Below the pieces are notes generated by a model. It was not told where the DNA came from. It was given only the letters and a program-made list of their open reading frames with translations, and ran no database searches. A program made the position numbers and the translations under genes. Shown piece after piece: positions 17,664-28,500 of a DNA stretch of 64,000 bases (within the stretch, counting starts at the first letter, position 1; the number at the start of each line of letters is the position of its first letter). This DNA is from Alteromonadaceae bacterium XY-R5 (GTDB lineage Bacteria; Pseudomonadota; Gammaproteobacteria; Enterobacterales; Alteromonadaceae): assembly GCA_001660395.1 (NCBI GenBank), contig LXWE01000009.1, positions 1 through 64,000 of the forward strand, read 5' to 3'.

Positions 17664-19595
17664 ATGCGCTCGGGAATATTTGCTTTTGCCCTAATGTCTT
17701 CTTTGCTGACTGGTTGTATTGAGGTTGAAGACAGCAATAATGATGATGTTATCTCAGCTATCGAAGAACAGGTTGCTTCTGTATCAGTTTATGGCGTTGT
17801 CAGTGATATCTACACTGATGAGGCATTAGCATCTGCAAACGTTACTATAATGGCCGGTAAGACAAGCCTTGGCTCAGCTCAAACTGATGCAGATGGTTTG
17901 TTTGAGATTGAGGGGGTGCCAGCAAGCTCGGATATTAGTGTGATTGTTGAAGCTGAAGGGTATGTAACAAGACTTTTTTCTGCGAGCACAAATGAAGTTG
18001 AATCCGGGAGTGGATAGCAGGATTTGGGTACTTTATCAGTCTCGATACCCACGGAAGTCTTTTTTTCAATTCTCGATAGTGAAGATAATACCCCAGTAAG
18101 TGGATTGAACATCAAAGGTTTTTCTGATTCTGGCAGTAGTAGTCTTTCTGAGCAATATGCTCATATTGCAACTTACCAAGAAGCCGATGGGACTTATTTA
18201 GTTACTTTACCAAAATATATTTATGTTTCTCTTAGTGCATCTCTAGATTTAGATGATGATGGATCTGCTGATTATGAAGCTGAAAATGATGATTATCAGT
18301 CGGGAAATAATCTTTATATTGAATATGCTAATACATTAGAAAGTGAAACGATTTATCTGCAAGATATTGGTGCAGAATTATTGGAAATTGAAATACGTGT
18401 TAGCCTGATAAACGAAACTCTAGAGTACCTTAGCGAAGGCCAGTTACTTGTTGATGATGAATATAATGAAGATATTTCATCGACTTATGATGAGTTAACT
18501 CAGCAGCACGTCCTAAGCATCAGAATGGACTATGTTGAAGGGAATACCATTTCTATTGATATCCCATCGTTTGAGCAGGACGATACTCTTTATGAATCGG
18601 CAGTACTTAGATTAGTTGCAGAAGATGGCTCAATTTATATTTATGCCTCTAACGAAGCGAATAATTTAAGTTACTCCTCTCCTATTTTAGATAGCTTGGA
18701 TATCTTACTGGAACTCAACCCTCTCGCAGGGGATTCTAATCTTGAAATGGTGCTTGAGCACTTCGATGAATCAGATAGTAGCTATACCGTATTTTATTCT
18801 GAGCCTGTAGCCATTGATTCGACAAGTGTATCTCTGGTTAAAGATGATGTCATCACAGTAACACCTGGTGATGAAAGTGACTCTGACTTGGTTGTTGCTG
18901 GCTCTACTCTTATTGAAGCTAGCGATGTTGCAGTCGGTGTTGATTATATTCTGGACTTAAATAATACTCGTTTAAAAATAACGCCAGTAGTGCCCCTTGA
19001 GAGTAACACAGATTATACCTTTGACGTTGGAGAGGTAACGACTCTGGCGGATAACGTTACTGAAGATATATCGAGCGATAGTTATAGTATTACTACAGAT
19101 CCTGATGCTTTTGATATTGCAGATTTGGTGCTTGATAATGGTAATTATTATACCAATGGTGAGGTAATCAAAACAGTAAATACTGCCGGAGAGGCATCAA
19201 CAGTTACTGAGAATTCAGGCTCTGTAAGGTTATATCTTCCAAGATCTATTGAAACATTAGAAAATTTTACACTCAAACAGTCATTGATAACTGAAGATGG
19301 TGTGAGTGAGACAGAATCGGAATATTTCACAATAGTAAGCAGTGGCTCGGTGTATTTAAGCGACTACCTAATCGTAAATGTTGCAAGCAATGAAACCGTT
19401 GTGAATGGCTCAGACTGGTCATATATTAGGGGAACATCTTTACCAAATGGCAGTGTCTATTACAGACTAACTCTATACTCTGGTAATTTTAATGATAATA
19501 CGGATGACAACGAAAATTCTATGACGTTTACTTATTCATATGAGACGTTGTCGGGCGATATAGAAACCGGAACCATTACATTGCCTATAATGTAA
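17664..19595 (+). pseudogene. Predicted lipoprotein with carboxypeptidase-regulatory-like domain, interrupted by an in-frame amber codon
   Basis: The reading frame from the ATG at 17664 (AAGGATG upstream) has a lipoprotein signal peptide with lipobox LLTGC. A CarboxypepD_reg-like fold follows at about residues 35-105 (YGVVSDIYTDEALASANVTI, with TDADGLFEIEGV). It stops at TAG (18015-18017) after 117 aa. The same frame then stays open to 19595 for another 526 codons of acidic, beta-rich sequence with an Ig-like region near FSEPVAIDST. A TTG at 18024 would be the first possible restart. The next codon is CAG, so a CAG-to-TAG change or readthrough are both possible. Visibly AT-richer than its neighbours. 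Confidence 0.75.
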
Positions 19596-19604
19596 TCTTA
19601 ATTG

Positions 19605-19632
19605 AAAAGAGTCGACTGACATCGGCTCTTTT
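19605..19632 (+). terminator. Probable terminator after lipoprotein gene
   Basis: AAAAGAG at 19605-19611 pairs with CTCTTTT at 19626-19632, extended by CGA/TCG. The right arm ends in TTTT. It lies 10 bp after the lipoprotein stop and within the repeat-flanked insert. Confidence 0.7.
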
Positions 19633-19761
19633 CAACTCATTTATACATTCGAAAACTATCAGGTCTCACGTGACCCTGTAGCCTGAAAACGAAATAACAG
19701 AGCCATTTAAGTATTTTATCCCAACTCTCTTTTCAAAAGGTAATCAAATCCTCCCAAGTAT

Positions 19762-19853
19762 ACGTAGCAGCGTTGGGACAATCACAATCACTCAGTATTT
19801 GCCGACCATTCTGAAGATAACCGCGTAAGCCTTGAATATCGTTTGAGCTTTTA
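19762..19853 (+). repeat. 92-bp direct repeat, right copy (orphan 3' end of barrel gene)
   Basis: This copy of 17391-17482 retains the barrel protein's C-terminal reading frame (DNHNHSVFADHSEDNRV) and ends with TAA. Its single difference turns a CAG into TAG at 19765-19767. No upstream part of the gene remains, so it is a gene fragment marking the right edge of the insert. Confidence 0.95.
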
Positions 19854-20022
19854 ACCTAGCTGTTACTCCTATAAAAAATTATTTTCTCTAAACACTTGTG
19901 ACAAGTGTGGAAACTATCTGAGAGTTTTCTATCTTTTATTGAGTAGCCGAAAGCGTTTACTGGCGTTGCTGCTGGTAACAATTGTCGGTCTAACTTCGAA
20001 CGTGAAAGTGGGAAAATAAGCG

Positions 20023-20310
20023 ATGGAAATGTTTACTTATAATGTACTTTCTCAGATTAGCGGTGAAGACATTTACGTGGAAGATGGGGTGGGCAATCAG
20101 CTTGGTATGATCATCCGCGCAGTATCTCAGCACGATTTAAATAATGTGCAATGGCAAAGTTTTAGTGTATTCCTGAAAGATTCACTCCCCGGTCGTTGCA
20201 GCGACGGTATCTATACTTTCATTCATCCAGCTTTTGGGCGCTTAAAATTATTTTTAAGCCCAATCGGTGACATGGATTATCAAATCAGTGTGACCGGAAA
20301 GATAGCCTAG
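20023..20310 (+). CDS. DUF6916-like small protein next to tail-collar gene
   Basis: This 95-aa protein opens with a short region typical of DUF6916 (FTYNVLSQISGEDIYV). It then has WQSFSVFLK, a Pro-Gly turn and DGIYTFIHPAFGRLKLFLSPIG. Such proteins are commonly found beside microcystin-dependent-protein-like tail-collar genes, as here (90 bp upstream). The function is unknown. There is no signal peptide. Confidence 0.65.
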   Translation: MEMFTYNVLSQISGEDIYVEDGVGNQLGMIIRAVSQHDLNNVQWQSFSVFLKDSLPGRCSDGIYTFIHPAFGRLKLFLSPIGDMDYQISVTGKIA

Positions 20311-20399
20311 TCTTTCTTTTGTTTCTTTATCTTAAATCCAGTAGCTATCGGGTATTTGGCTGAATCATGGATTGCATCCTAACGAGTAAGGAGAATTAC

Positions 20400-21038
20400 A
20401 TGTCAGAACCTTTTATCGGCCAAATATCGATGTTTGGCTTTAATTACCCTCCAGAAAACTGGGCGTTTTGTAATGGTGCGCTGTTACCCATTAGTCAGCA
20501 CAATGCGGTATTTGCGTTGCTAGGGACGCGTTTTGGCGGTGATGCAAGAACCACGTTTGGCTTACCAAACTTAAATTCCCGCGTTCCGGTTGGGTTTTAT
20601 ATGGGAGGATCAACGCTGGGCCAGATGCAACTTACCATGGGGCAAATGGGCGGTTCTCAAACCCACACATTAACTTACGATAATATGCCTGCCCACAACC
20701 ATGCTGCTACTTTTACACCGACAGGGGGCTCTGCTGCGACGGTTAATCTGGAGGCAACCACCGAAGAAGGAGACTCAGCCACACCGTCAACCGGCGCTTT
20801 TTTAGCTCAGTCGAAAGCAACCGGTGGTCCTCAGGATCAGCCAGAACAGATCTATAAATCTAATCCTGACCCGACGAAGCTGGTTGATCTTGGTGGTATT
20901 AGTGAGTCGGGTGGTTCGTTAAGTGGTCAGGTCACGGTCGCTAATTCTGGTTTGGGGCAGTCTTTCAGTACGCTGGATCCCTTTACTGCAGTGAACTTCA
21001 GTATTGCCCTGGTGGGAGTTTTTCCGCCGAGAGGTTAG
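20400..21038 (+). CDS. Phage tail-collar domain protein (MdpB/microcystin-dependent-protein family)
   Basis: This 212-aa protein starts at the ATG at 20400 with a strong AAGGAG site. It has the family N-terminus EPFIGQISMFGFNYPP, then WAFCNGALLPISQ, ALLGTRFGGD, TTFGLPNLNSRVPVG, and the PAHNHAA motif. The C-terminal half ends in FSIALVGVFPPRG. The domain forms the collar/tip of short tail fibres in phages. In bacterial chromosomes such proteins occur outside prophages with unknown, possibly surface-binding, roles. No other tail genes are nearby, so this is not a prophage remnant. Confidence 0.9.
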   Translation: MSEPFIGQISMFGFNYPPENWAFCNGALLPISQHNAVFALLGTRFGGDARTTFGLPNLNSRVPVGFYMGGSTLGQMQLTMGQMGGSQTHTLTYDNMPAHNHAATFTPTGGSAATVNLEATTEEGDSATPSTGAFLAQSKATGGPQDQPEQIYKSNPDPTKLVDLGGISESGGSLSGQVTVANSGLGQSFSTLDPFTAVNFSIALVGVFPPRG

Positions 21039-21050
21039 TTTTATCAATGT

Positions 21051-21076
21051 TAGGTTCATGAGATATCATGAGCCTA
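21051..21076. terminator. Hairpin terminator between convergent genes
   Basis: An 11-bp stem (21051-21061 with 21066-21076, one G-U pair, GATA loop) lies between the tail-collar gene and the convergent GNAT gene. A pyrimidine/T-rich stretch follows it. Confidence 0.7.
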
Positions 21077-21091
21077 CCTCCTCCCTCTTTT

Positions 21092-21586
21092 CTATCTACC
21101 GTTAGGATACCAGAGCATAAATTCGTGGGTGAGACTCACATCTTCGGTGACAAATCCCATGATTGTGTAGAGTTGTCTGGCTTGCGTGTTCTGTTTCTCG
21201 ACGGATAACCCTACCGGTAAATGCTGTTTTTGAGCGATATGCTGCACCGCTTGAATCAGCGCTTTTCCATATCCCTGCATACGAGCGTCAGGAATAAAAG
21301 CAATATCAATGATATGCACAAGATTGTGGCCAAAATCCAAGGTAAGTTTTCCAATCTTGGTGCCGAGTTTATCAATAATGAAATGAATCGCGTTTGGAAA
21401 TTGTTCGGCATAGCCTTGTTGCTGAATATCCAGCTGACTGTCAATTACCAGCCTCACATACTCATTTTCTTGCTCTGCGAGATAGAATTGTTGGCGTGTT
21501 GAATGGAACAAGTCCTGCAAAAATGCGGTATCTGCAGGACCTGCTATACGCAATCCAAGGCCTCTCGGTAAAGATAATGTCTGCAT
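21092..21586 (-). CDS. GNAT family N-acetyltransferase
   Basis: This 164-aa protein has the GNAT fold. The acetyl-CoA loop is visible as ARMQGYGKALIQAVQHIA, preceded by the strand HIIDIAFIP and followed by VEKQNTQARQLYTIMGF. The acceptor is unknown. It is divergent from the sulfotransferase gene and convergent with the tail-collar gene. Confidence 0.88.
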   Translation of the reverse strand: MQTLSLPRGLGLRIAGPADTAFLQDLFHSTRQQFYLAEQENEYVRLVIDSQLDIQQQGYAEQFPNAIHFIIDKLGTKIGKLTLDFGHNLVHIIDIAFIPDARMQGYGKALIQAVQHIAQKQHLPVGLSVEKQNTQARQLYTIMGFVTEDVSLTHEFMLWYPNGR

Positions 21587-21686
21587 ATCCCTTTCATATT
21601 GGTGATTATTTTCTACGCTTTAAAGACTAGACCATGTTGTTTTGCAACGTAAAACATGAATAGCAGAGAGCATAAGGCGTTAAGGA

Positions 21687-22511
21687 ATGATGCAGTCCAA
21701 TATCCATTTTATATCGGGTTTACCGCGTTCAGGTTCAACGCTATTGGCGGCGATATTGCGGCAAAACCCAGACTTCCATGCCAGTATGTCGAGTCCGGTT
21801 GCTGCCTTAATGAATTCCAGTTTGGAACAAACGGGGGCGAATAGTGAGTTCTATACGTTTTTCGATAGTGCCAAGCGTCAGCGTCTGATTTCGGCAATCT
21901 TTCGGGCCTATTACGAGGATCAGGCGACAAAGGCCGTCATCTTTGATACCAATCGGATCTGGACGGCTCGCATGCATCAGCTGGTGGAGCTGTTTCCGCA
22001 TTTTAAAATGGTGTGTTGTGTGCGCAATCCAGCCTGGATCATGGACAGTTTCGAACGCATTTACCGAAAAAATCCCTTCGATTACAGCCGCATGTTTACC
22101 CCTGCCAATCGCGGTACTGTGTATAGCCGCTGTGAGTCACTTATTTCCGCAAACGGCACTGTGGGCAGTGCCTGGACGGCCCTCAAAGAAGCCTATTACG
22201 GCGAACATTCCGAACGCTTATTACTGCTGGATTACGATTTACTGGTGTCAAACCCCGCACGTAGTATGGAACTGCTGTACCAGTTTATGGGTTTGCCACA
22301 CTTTCAACATGACTTTACGCAAGTGGAATATGACGTACCCGAATTTGATCAAAAGCTCGGGGTAGATGGCTTGCACCGGGTACGCAAATCCGTTGAGTTT
22401 GCGCCCAGGCGTAACATCCTGCCCCCGGATTTGTTTAGCAAGTATCAGGAGATGGCGTTCTGGTTGGATCATGCTGGTACCAACGCCAGCATCATTGCCG
22501 CAAAACACTAA
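21687..22511 (+). CDS. PAPS-type sulfotransferase family protein
   Basis: This 274-aa protein opens with FISGLPRSGSTLLAAILRQN, the 5'-phosphosulfate-binding loop of the Sulfotransfer_1/3 superfamily. The 3'-phosphate-binding region is visible as CVRNPAWIMDSF. These enzymes transfer sulfuryl groups from PAPS to hydroxyls or amines on proteins, glycans or small molecules. The acceptor here is unknown. AAGG better suits the second ATG (21690). It lies 25 bp upstream of the giant surface-protein gene on the same strand, so a role in modifying that protein is possible but inferred. Confidence 0.88.
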   Translation: MMQSNIHFISGLPRSGSTLLAAILRQNPDFHASMSSPVAALMNSSLEQTGANSEFYTFFDSAKRQRLISAIFRAYYEDQATKAVIFDTNRIWTARMHQLVELFPHFKMVCCVRNPAWIMDSFERIYRKNPFDYSRMFTPANRGTVYSRCESLISANGTVGSAWTALKEAYYGEHSERLLLLDYDLLVSNPARSMELLYQFMGLPHFQHDFTQVEYDVPEFDQKLGVDGLHRVRKSVEFAPRRNILPPDLFSKYQEMAFWLDHAGTNASIIAAKH

Positions 22512-22536
22512 CTGTCGTCGATGTAAGGAACCTTAA

Positions 22537-25500
22537 ATGAAGCTACATCTGTGGAATCCGATTGTCGCCTTATTGCTGCCGTTTGGTTTGTATGGTCAGC
22601 CCAGTGCCAGTTATCGAACCTACGTTGGGTCGCAACGTAAAGCGTATCAGGGCGGCAGCATCTCAGGTCAACCACGCTTGCAGGATATGGCACTTGCCAA
22701 CCGCTTGTCAGCGCAGCAGCGGCTTAATCTGCCTGAGCCAGAACAGGCATTGACCTTGGTGACAGGGAATGTACCTGAACAGGTTCAGTTATCCGCACCG
22801 GATGAACTGGCGTTAACCCAGGGTAAGGCAGTAACAACGCTGATTATTATCGACAGGGCCGTACCGGATACACAGCTGTTTAGCGCCAATCTTATTCCAG
22901 ACGCCGAGATACGTTTCATTGAATCTGACCTCGATGGCCTGGCGCAATTGCGCGCTATTCTGGCCGATTATCATGATTTGGATGCTGTGCATCTGTTTTC
23001 TCATGCCGGCGCAGGTCAGCTGCAACTGGGGAACACCAATGTAGATCAGCAACAGCTTGAGCAAGACGGTGCTTTTTTTTCCGAGTTAAATCAGGCTGTT
23101 AAACCCGGCGGGGATTTGTTGCTGTACGGTTGCGATTTAGCTAAGGGCCAACAGGGCGAAGCACTGTTAAACCTGATCCATGGCAATAGCCATGTGGATG
23201 TAGCAGCCTCCAATAATAAAACCGGGAATGCTCGTCTGGGTGGAGACTGGGCGTTAGAAATTCAGCGTGGCCAGATTGATAGCCAGGTTTTTTCTGCATC
23301 GGCGTTACAGGACTTTTCAGCTATTCTTGCAGTAGAACAATATGTGGCAAGTGATTTTTGTACCGCGGGTGCGAGCTGTGGAACGAGCGGTTCCACAAGT
23401 TTAACATCGACCGATGGCCATATCGTCTTTACCGGTTCAGAAAATGTATATGCATATGATAGTAGTTTTGCGGATGGAAGCCTTTATCTGGATTACTCGT
23501 CTTCAGCAACCAATGGCTATTTAGAATTCGCTGCGGATGGCACGAATGTTCAGTCTTTCCAGCTTACTGAAATCAACTTTTCTACATATGGTGGTTACAA
23601 TTGTTCGAGTGCTGATGTGACGGGCTATCTTTACGGTGGTGGCACGGTATCAGATAGTTTTACGCTATCCGGGAGTGGGACAGTTCCCTTGAGCAACCTC
23701 ATTGGAGCACAGATTACCCATTTCATAGTTAACGCTAGTGGCTGTAATGCAAAGGTTTACTATCCACTTAGACTTGATGACTTTAGCGTCGATAATAAGC
23801 TTACCTATGATTCGACTGCTCCCACCATTAGCAGTGTGTCTATCCCTAACAGCACAATGAAAATTGGGGATACTGTCACGGCTACTATCACCGTTAGCAG
23901 TGACAGCGATGACTATACCAGTGGCAGCGGTGGGATTAGTGGCACCATTGGTGGCTTTACGCTCTCCAGTTTATCTAAAACCAATGACACCACTTACACC
24001 GCCCAATTTACTGTCACTTCTGGCGGTACCGATGTTGCAGCAGGCAGCGATATTCCGGTGAGTTTCACCCTGACAGATTCTTCCGGTAATACCAGTTCAA
24101 CCTATAGTACCGCCATTAGCCAGGCCTCAGATGCCATAGATGCCAATGCGCCCACTGTCACCAGTGTTTCTATTCCGAATACAGCCATGAAAGTTGGCGA
24201 TGCGGTCACAGTCACTATCACTGCCGGCGAAACCGGTCTGAGCCTGAATACCGGCACAGTGAATGGTGTGTCTGTCGCTGGTTTTACGGATAATGCTGAT
24301 AACACCTACAGTGCCACTTATACGGTCGCGGAGGGAAATACAGATCGCGCCGCAGGCGATAGCATCCCGGTCAGTTTTGTGCTGAATGATGCCGCAGGCA
24401 ACAGTAGCAGTACTTACACCACCGCTATTAGTCAGAATGCAGATGCGATTGATGCCAACTCACCTGTGATTAGCAGTGTTTCTATTCCGAATACTGCCAT
24501 GAAAATTGGCGATGCGGTTACAGTCACTATCACTGCGGGCGAAACGGGTCTGAGCCTGAATACCGGTACAGTGAACGGTGTATCAGTCACTGGCTTTACG
24601 GATAATGCAGATAATAGCTATAGCGCGACTTATACGGTTGTGGCGGGGAATACAGATCGGGCGGCAGGCGATAGCATCCCTGTCAGTTTTATTCTGGATG
24701 ACGCCGCAGGCAATAGCAGCAGTACTTATACGACGGCCATTAGTCAGAACGCAGATAGCATTGATGCTACTCGCCCCACCATCAGCGAAGTAACAGCAGT
24801 AAGCACTCCAGGTAACGATAGTACGCCTAATTACACCTTCACCACTAATGAAACAGGTTCGTTTGATGTGGGAGGTAGTTGTGGTAGTTCTAGCTCAACC
24901 ACCATCAGCAGTTCGGGTAACCAAACCATTACCCTGACCCAATCTGATGACAGTACAGCACTTGCAGACGGGACTTATTCGGATTGTACAGTAACCGTGT
25001 CTGATAGTGCCGGTAACGACAGTTCAGTTCTTAGCATCACCAGTTTTGAAATAGATACCACCGCACCGACGTTAAGCGTCGTGACAGCTGTTACCAGCCC
25101 GACTAACGACAGTACGCCTGACTATAGCTTTACGACCAATGAGGCGGGTACTTTAGCTGTGGGCGGCAGCTGTGGCAGCACCAGCGAAGGTGCCATTAGC
25201 AGCGGCTCGAACAGTATTAGTCTAACCCAGACCGATAACAGTAGTTCACTCGCGGATGGTACCTATAGCGATTGCACAGTCATAGTGACTGACAGTGTCG
25301 GTAATGTCAGTTCGGCGTTGGCGATAAATAGCTTTGTCGTCGATGCCACTGCGCCAAGCCTTAGTGAAGTTACCGCAGTTACCACTCCGGCTAATGATAC
25401 GACCCCGAGTTATACCTTTAGCACTAATGAAACGGGTAGCTTTAGTATTGGAGGCAGTTGTGGCACGTCTTCTTCGACGACCATCAGCAGTACGGGTAAT

Positions 25501-28500
25501 CAAACTATTACGTTGACCCAAACCGATGGTAGCAGTGCACTCGCGGACGGCACCTATAGCGATTGTACAGTAACGGCGACTGATAGCACTGGCAATGCAA
25601 GCTCTGTACTTACGATCACCAGTTTTACGGTTGATACCACAGGTCCAACTCTGAGCGAAGTGACGGCGGTGAGCACGCCCACTAACGACAGCACGCCTTC
25701 TTATACTTTTACGACTAATGAAACCGGTACGTTCCAGGTCGGAGGAAGTTGTGGTACCTCATCTTCCACCACCATCAGCAGTGCCGGTAATCAAACCATT
25801 ATCCTGACCCAATCAGATAACAGCACGGCGCTTGCCGATGGCACTTATTCTGACTGCACAGTGACAGTGACGGATAGTTCAAATAACGCCAGTTCTGCCC
25901 TTAGCATCACCAGTTTTGAGATCGATACCACTGCACCAAGTGGTCAGTCGGTCAGCTTTGATGACAGCACTGTTAACAGCAGTGAGGCGAGCTCCGTCAG
26001 CTTTACCTTCGCGGGTGCCGAAGTTGGAGCCGGTGCCAGCTACACCATCAGTAGCAGTGGCGGAGGGACTATTGTGACAGGGAGCCAAACCCTAAGTTCT
26101 GCCAGTGAGCAAATCAGTGGGTTGGATCTGAGCGGCCTCGGGGATGGCACGCTGACTCTGTCGGTTGTGCTGACGGATACCGCGGGCAATAGCGCAACAG
26201 CCGTTACGGATACTGCAACACTGGATACCACTGCACCGAGTGGCATGTCGGTCAGCTTTGATGACAGCACTGTTAATAGCAGTGAAGCGAGTTCCGTCAG
26301 CTTTACCTTCGCGGGTGCTGAAGTTGGAGCTAGTGCCAGCTACACCATCAGTAGCAGTGGCGGCGGCACCAATGTTACAGGTAGTCAAACCATGAGCACA
26401 GCAACTGACCAAATCAGTGGTCTGGATCTAAGCGGCTTAGGAGACGGCACGCTGACGTTATCTGTGACTCTAACAGACACGGCGGGTAATACCTCAAGCG
26501 CAGTGACGGATACCATCACGTTAGATACCACCGGTCCAACTGTCAGTGAAGTGACGGCGGTGAGCACGCCCTCTAATGACAGCACGCCATCTTATACCTT
26601 TACCACCAATGAAGCGGGCACGCTCGAGGTTGGCGGTAGTTGTGGCAGTGCCAGTGAAGGCGCAATTAGTAGTGGTTCAAACACCATTACTCTGACACAA
26701 ACAGATAACAGCACAGCGATGGCGGATGGGACCTACTCAGATTGTACCGTGACAGTCACTGATAGTGCCGGTAACGACAGTTCTGCCCTTAGCATCACAA
26801 GCTTTGAGATCGATACCACCGCACCAAGTGGCCAGTCGGTCAGCTTTGATGACAGCACTGTTAATAGCAGTGAAGCGAGCTCCGTCAGCTTTACCTTCGC
26901 GGGTGCCGAAGTTGGAGCCGGTGCCAGCTACACCATCAGTAGCAGTGGCGGTGGGACTATTGTGACAGGGAGCCAAACCCTAAGTTCTGCCAGTGAGCAA
27001 ATCAGTGGGTTGGACGTGAGCGGCCTCGGGGATGGCACGTTGACTCTGTCGGTTGTGCTGACGGATACCGCGGGTAATAGCGCAACAGCCGTTACGGATA
27101 CCGCAACGCTGGATACCACCGCACCGAGTGGTATGTCGGTGAGCTTTGATGATACCTCTTTGGATAGCACTAACTATGGCGCTGCGAGTTTCACCTTTGC
27201 CAGTGCCGAAGTCGGTGCGAGTGCGAGCTATACGATTAGCAGTAGCGGTGGCGGCACAGATGTGACGGGAACCGAGAGTATTTCTACCGCCGCTCAACAA
27301 ATTACCGGGCTGGATTTAACCGGGCTGAGTGACGGGACGCTGACCTTATCGGTGACCTTAACGGATACCGCAGGCAATACCTCGTCAGCGGTGACAGATA
27401 CCGCTAGCCTCGATGCTAGCTCACCTTCTGTTTCGTCTGTAGTCATCGGCAGTGGCAATTTTGCGGCTGGAGATAGCATATCTGTCAACGTCACGCTTAC
27501 TGAAGACGTCACCGTAAGTGGCAGTAATTCCACCTTGGATTTGTACATTGGCAGTGCCACCGAGCAGGCAACCTATGTGGGAGAATCCTCCGGAGTGCTG
27601 ACGTATTCTTATACGGTACAAAGTGGCGATAATGACACGGACGGTGTAACAGCATTAAGCAGCGGCATTAGCTTAAATGGCGATACCATTCAGGATACTG
27701 GTGGCAATGATGCAGATCTTACCTATACAAGTGAAACTAATAGCAGTGCATTAGTTGATACTTCAGCGCCCGCATCACCCAGTATAACCGCGCCATCTGA
27801 GCAGGTTTGGGTGAATGCGGACAGTTATGATATCAGTGGTACGCATAGCGAAGATGATATCACCATCACTTTGTATGCCGATGATGATAACGATGGAAGT
27901 GCGGATAACAGTACTTCGCTGGGCACGGATGTAGTGAGTGGTGGAAGTTGGGCCATTACGCGCAATCTCACGGCCGACAGCGATCACAACTATGTGGTCA
28001 TCGCCTCTGATACTGCCGGTAACACCTCATCGGCTGTGGATGTACCGACTATTACCGAAGACTCGACGGCACCGGATGAGCCTGTCATTACCGATCCGAC
28101 CGCAGATTATACCACCCATGCCAGCAGTATCAGCATCAGTGGTACCCATGGTGAAGACGGTATCACTATTAACGCCTACGCCGATGATGACAGTGATGGA
28201 GTGGCGGATAACGCTACGGTATTGGCGAGCGCAGAAGTGGGTAGCAGTACCAGTGGTGAATGGTCGATTAGCCTAAGCTTAACCGCCGACAGTGAAAATG
28301 ACTTTGTACTGCAAGCCGAAGATCTTGCGGGTAACACCTCTGGCGAGGTGGCAACAGTTACCATTGCCGAGGATTCTACCGCCCCTGTTGTTAGCATTGA
28401 TTCGTTAACCACCAATGATGCTTCACCGGCCTTAAGTGGCAGTATTGATGATGACGATGCCACACTGGTGGTGACAGTCGATGGTGTTGATTATAGCGCC

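Noticed and set aside
20400-21038. Tail-collar gene as evidence of a prophage
   Set aside because: No capsid, portal, terminase or other tail genes are nearby; this family is common on chromosomes outside prophages.
23821-27423. Regular ~300-nt repeats as a CRISPR-like or satellite array
   Set aside because: The repeats are in frame, encode Ig-like domains and lack short palindromic repeats or unique spacers.
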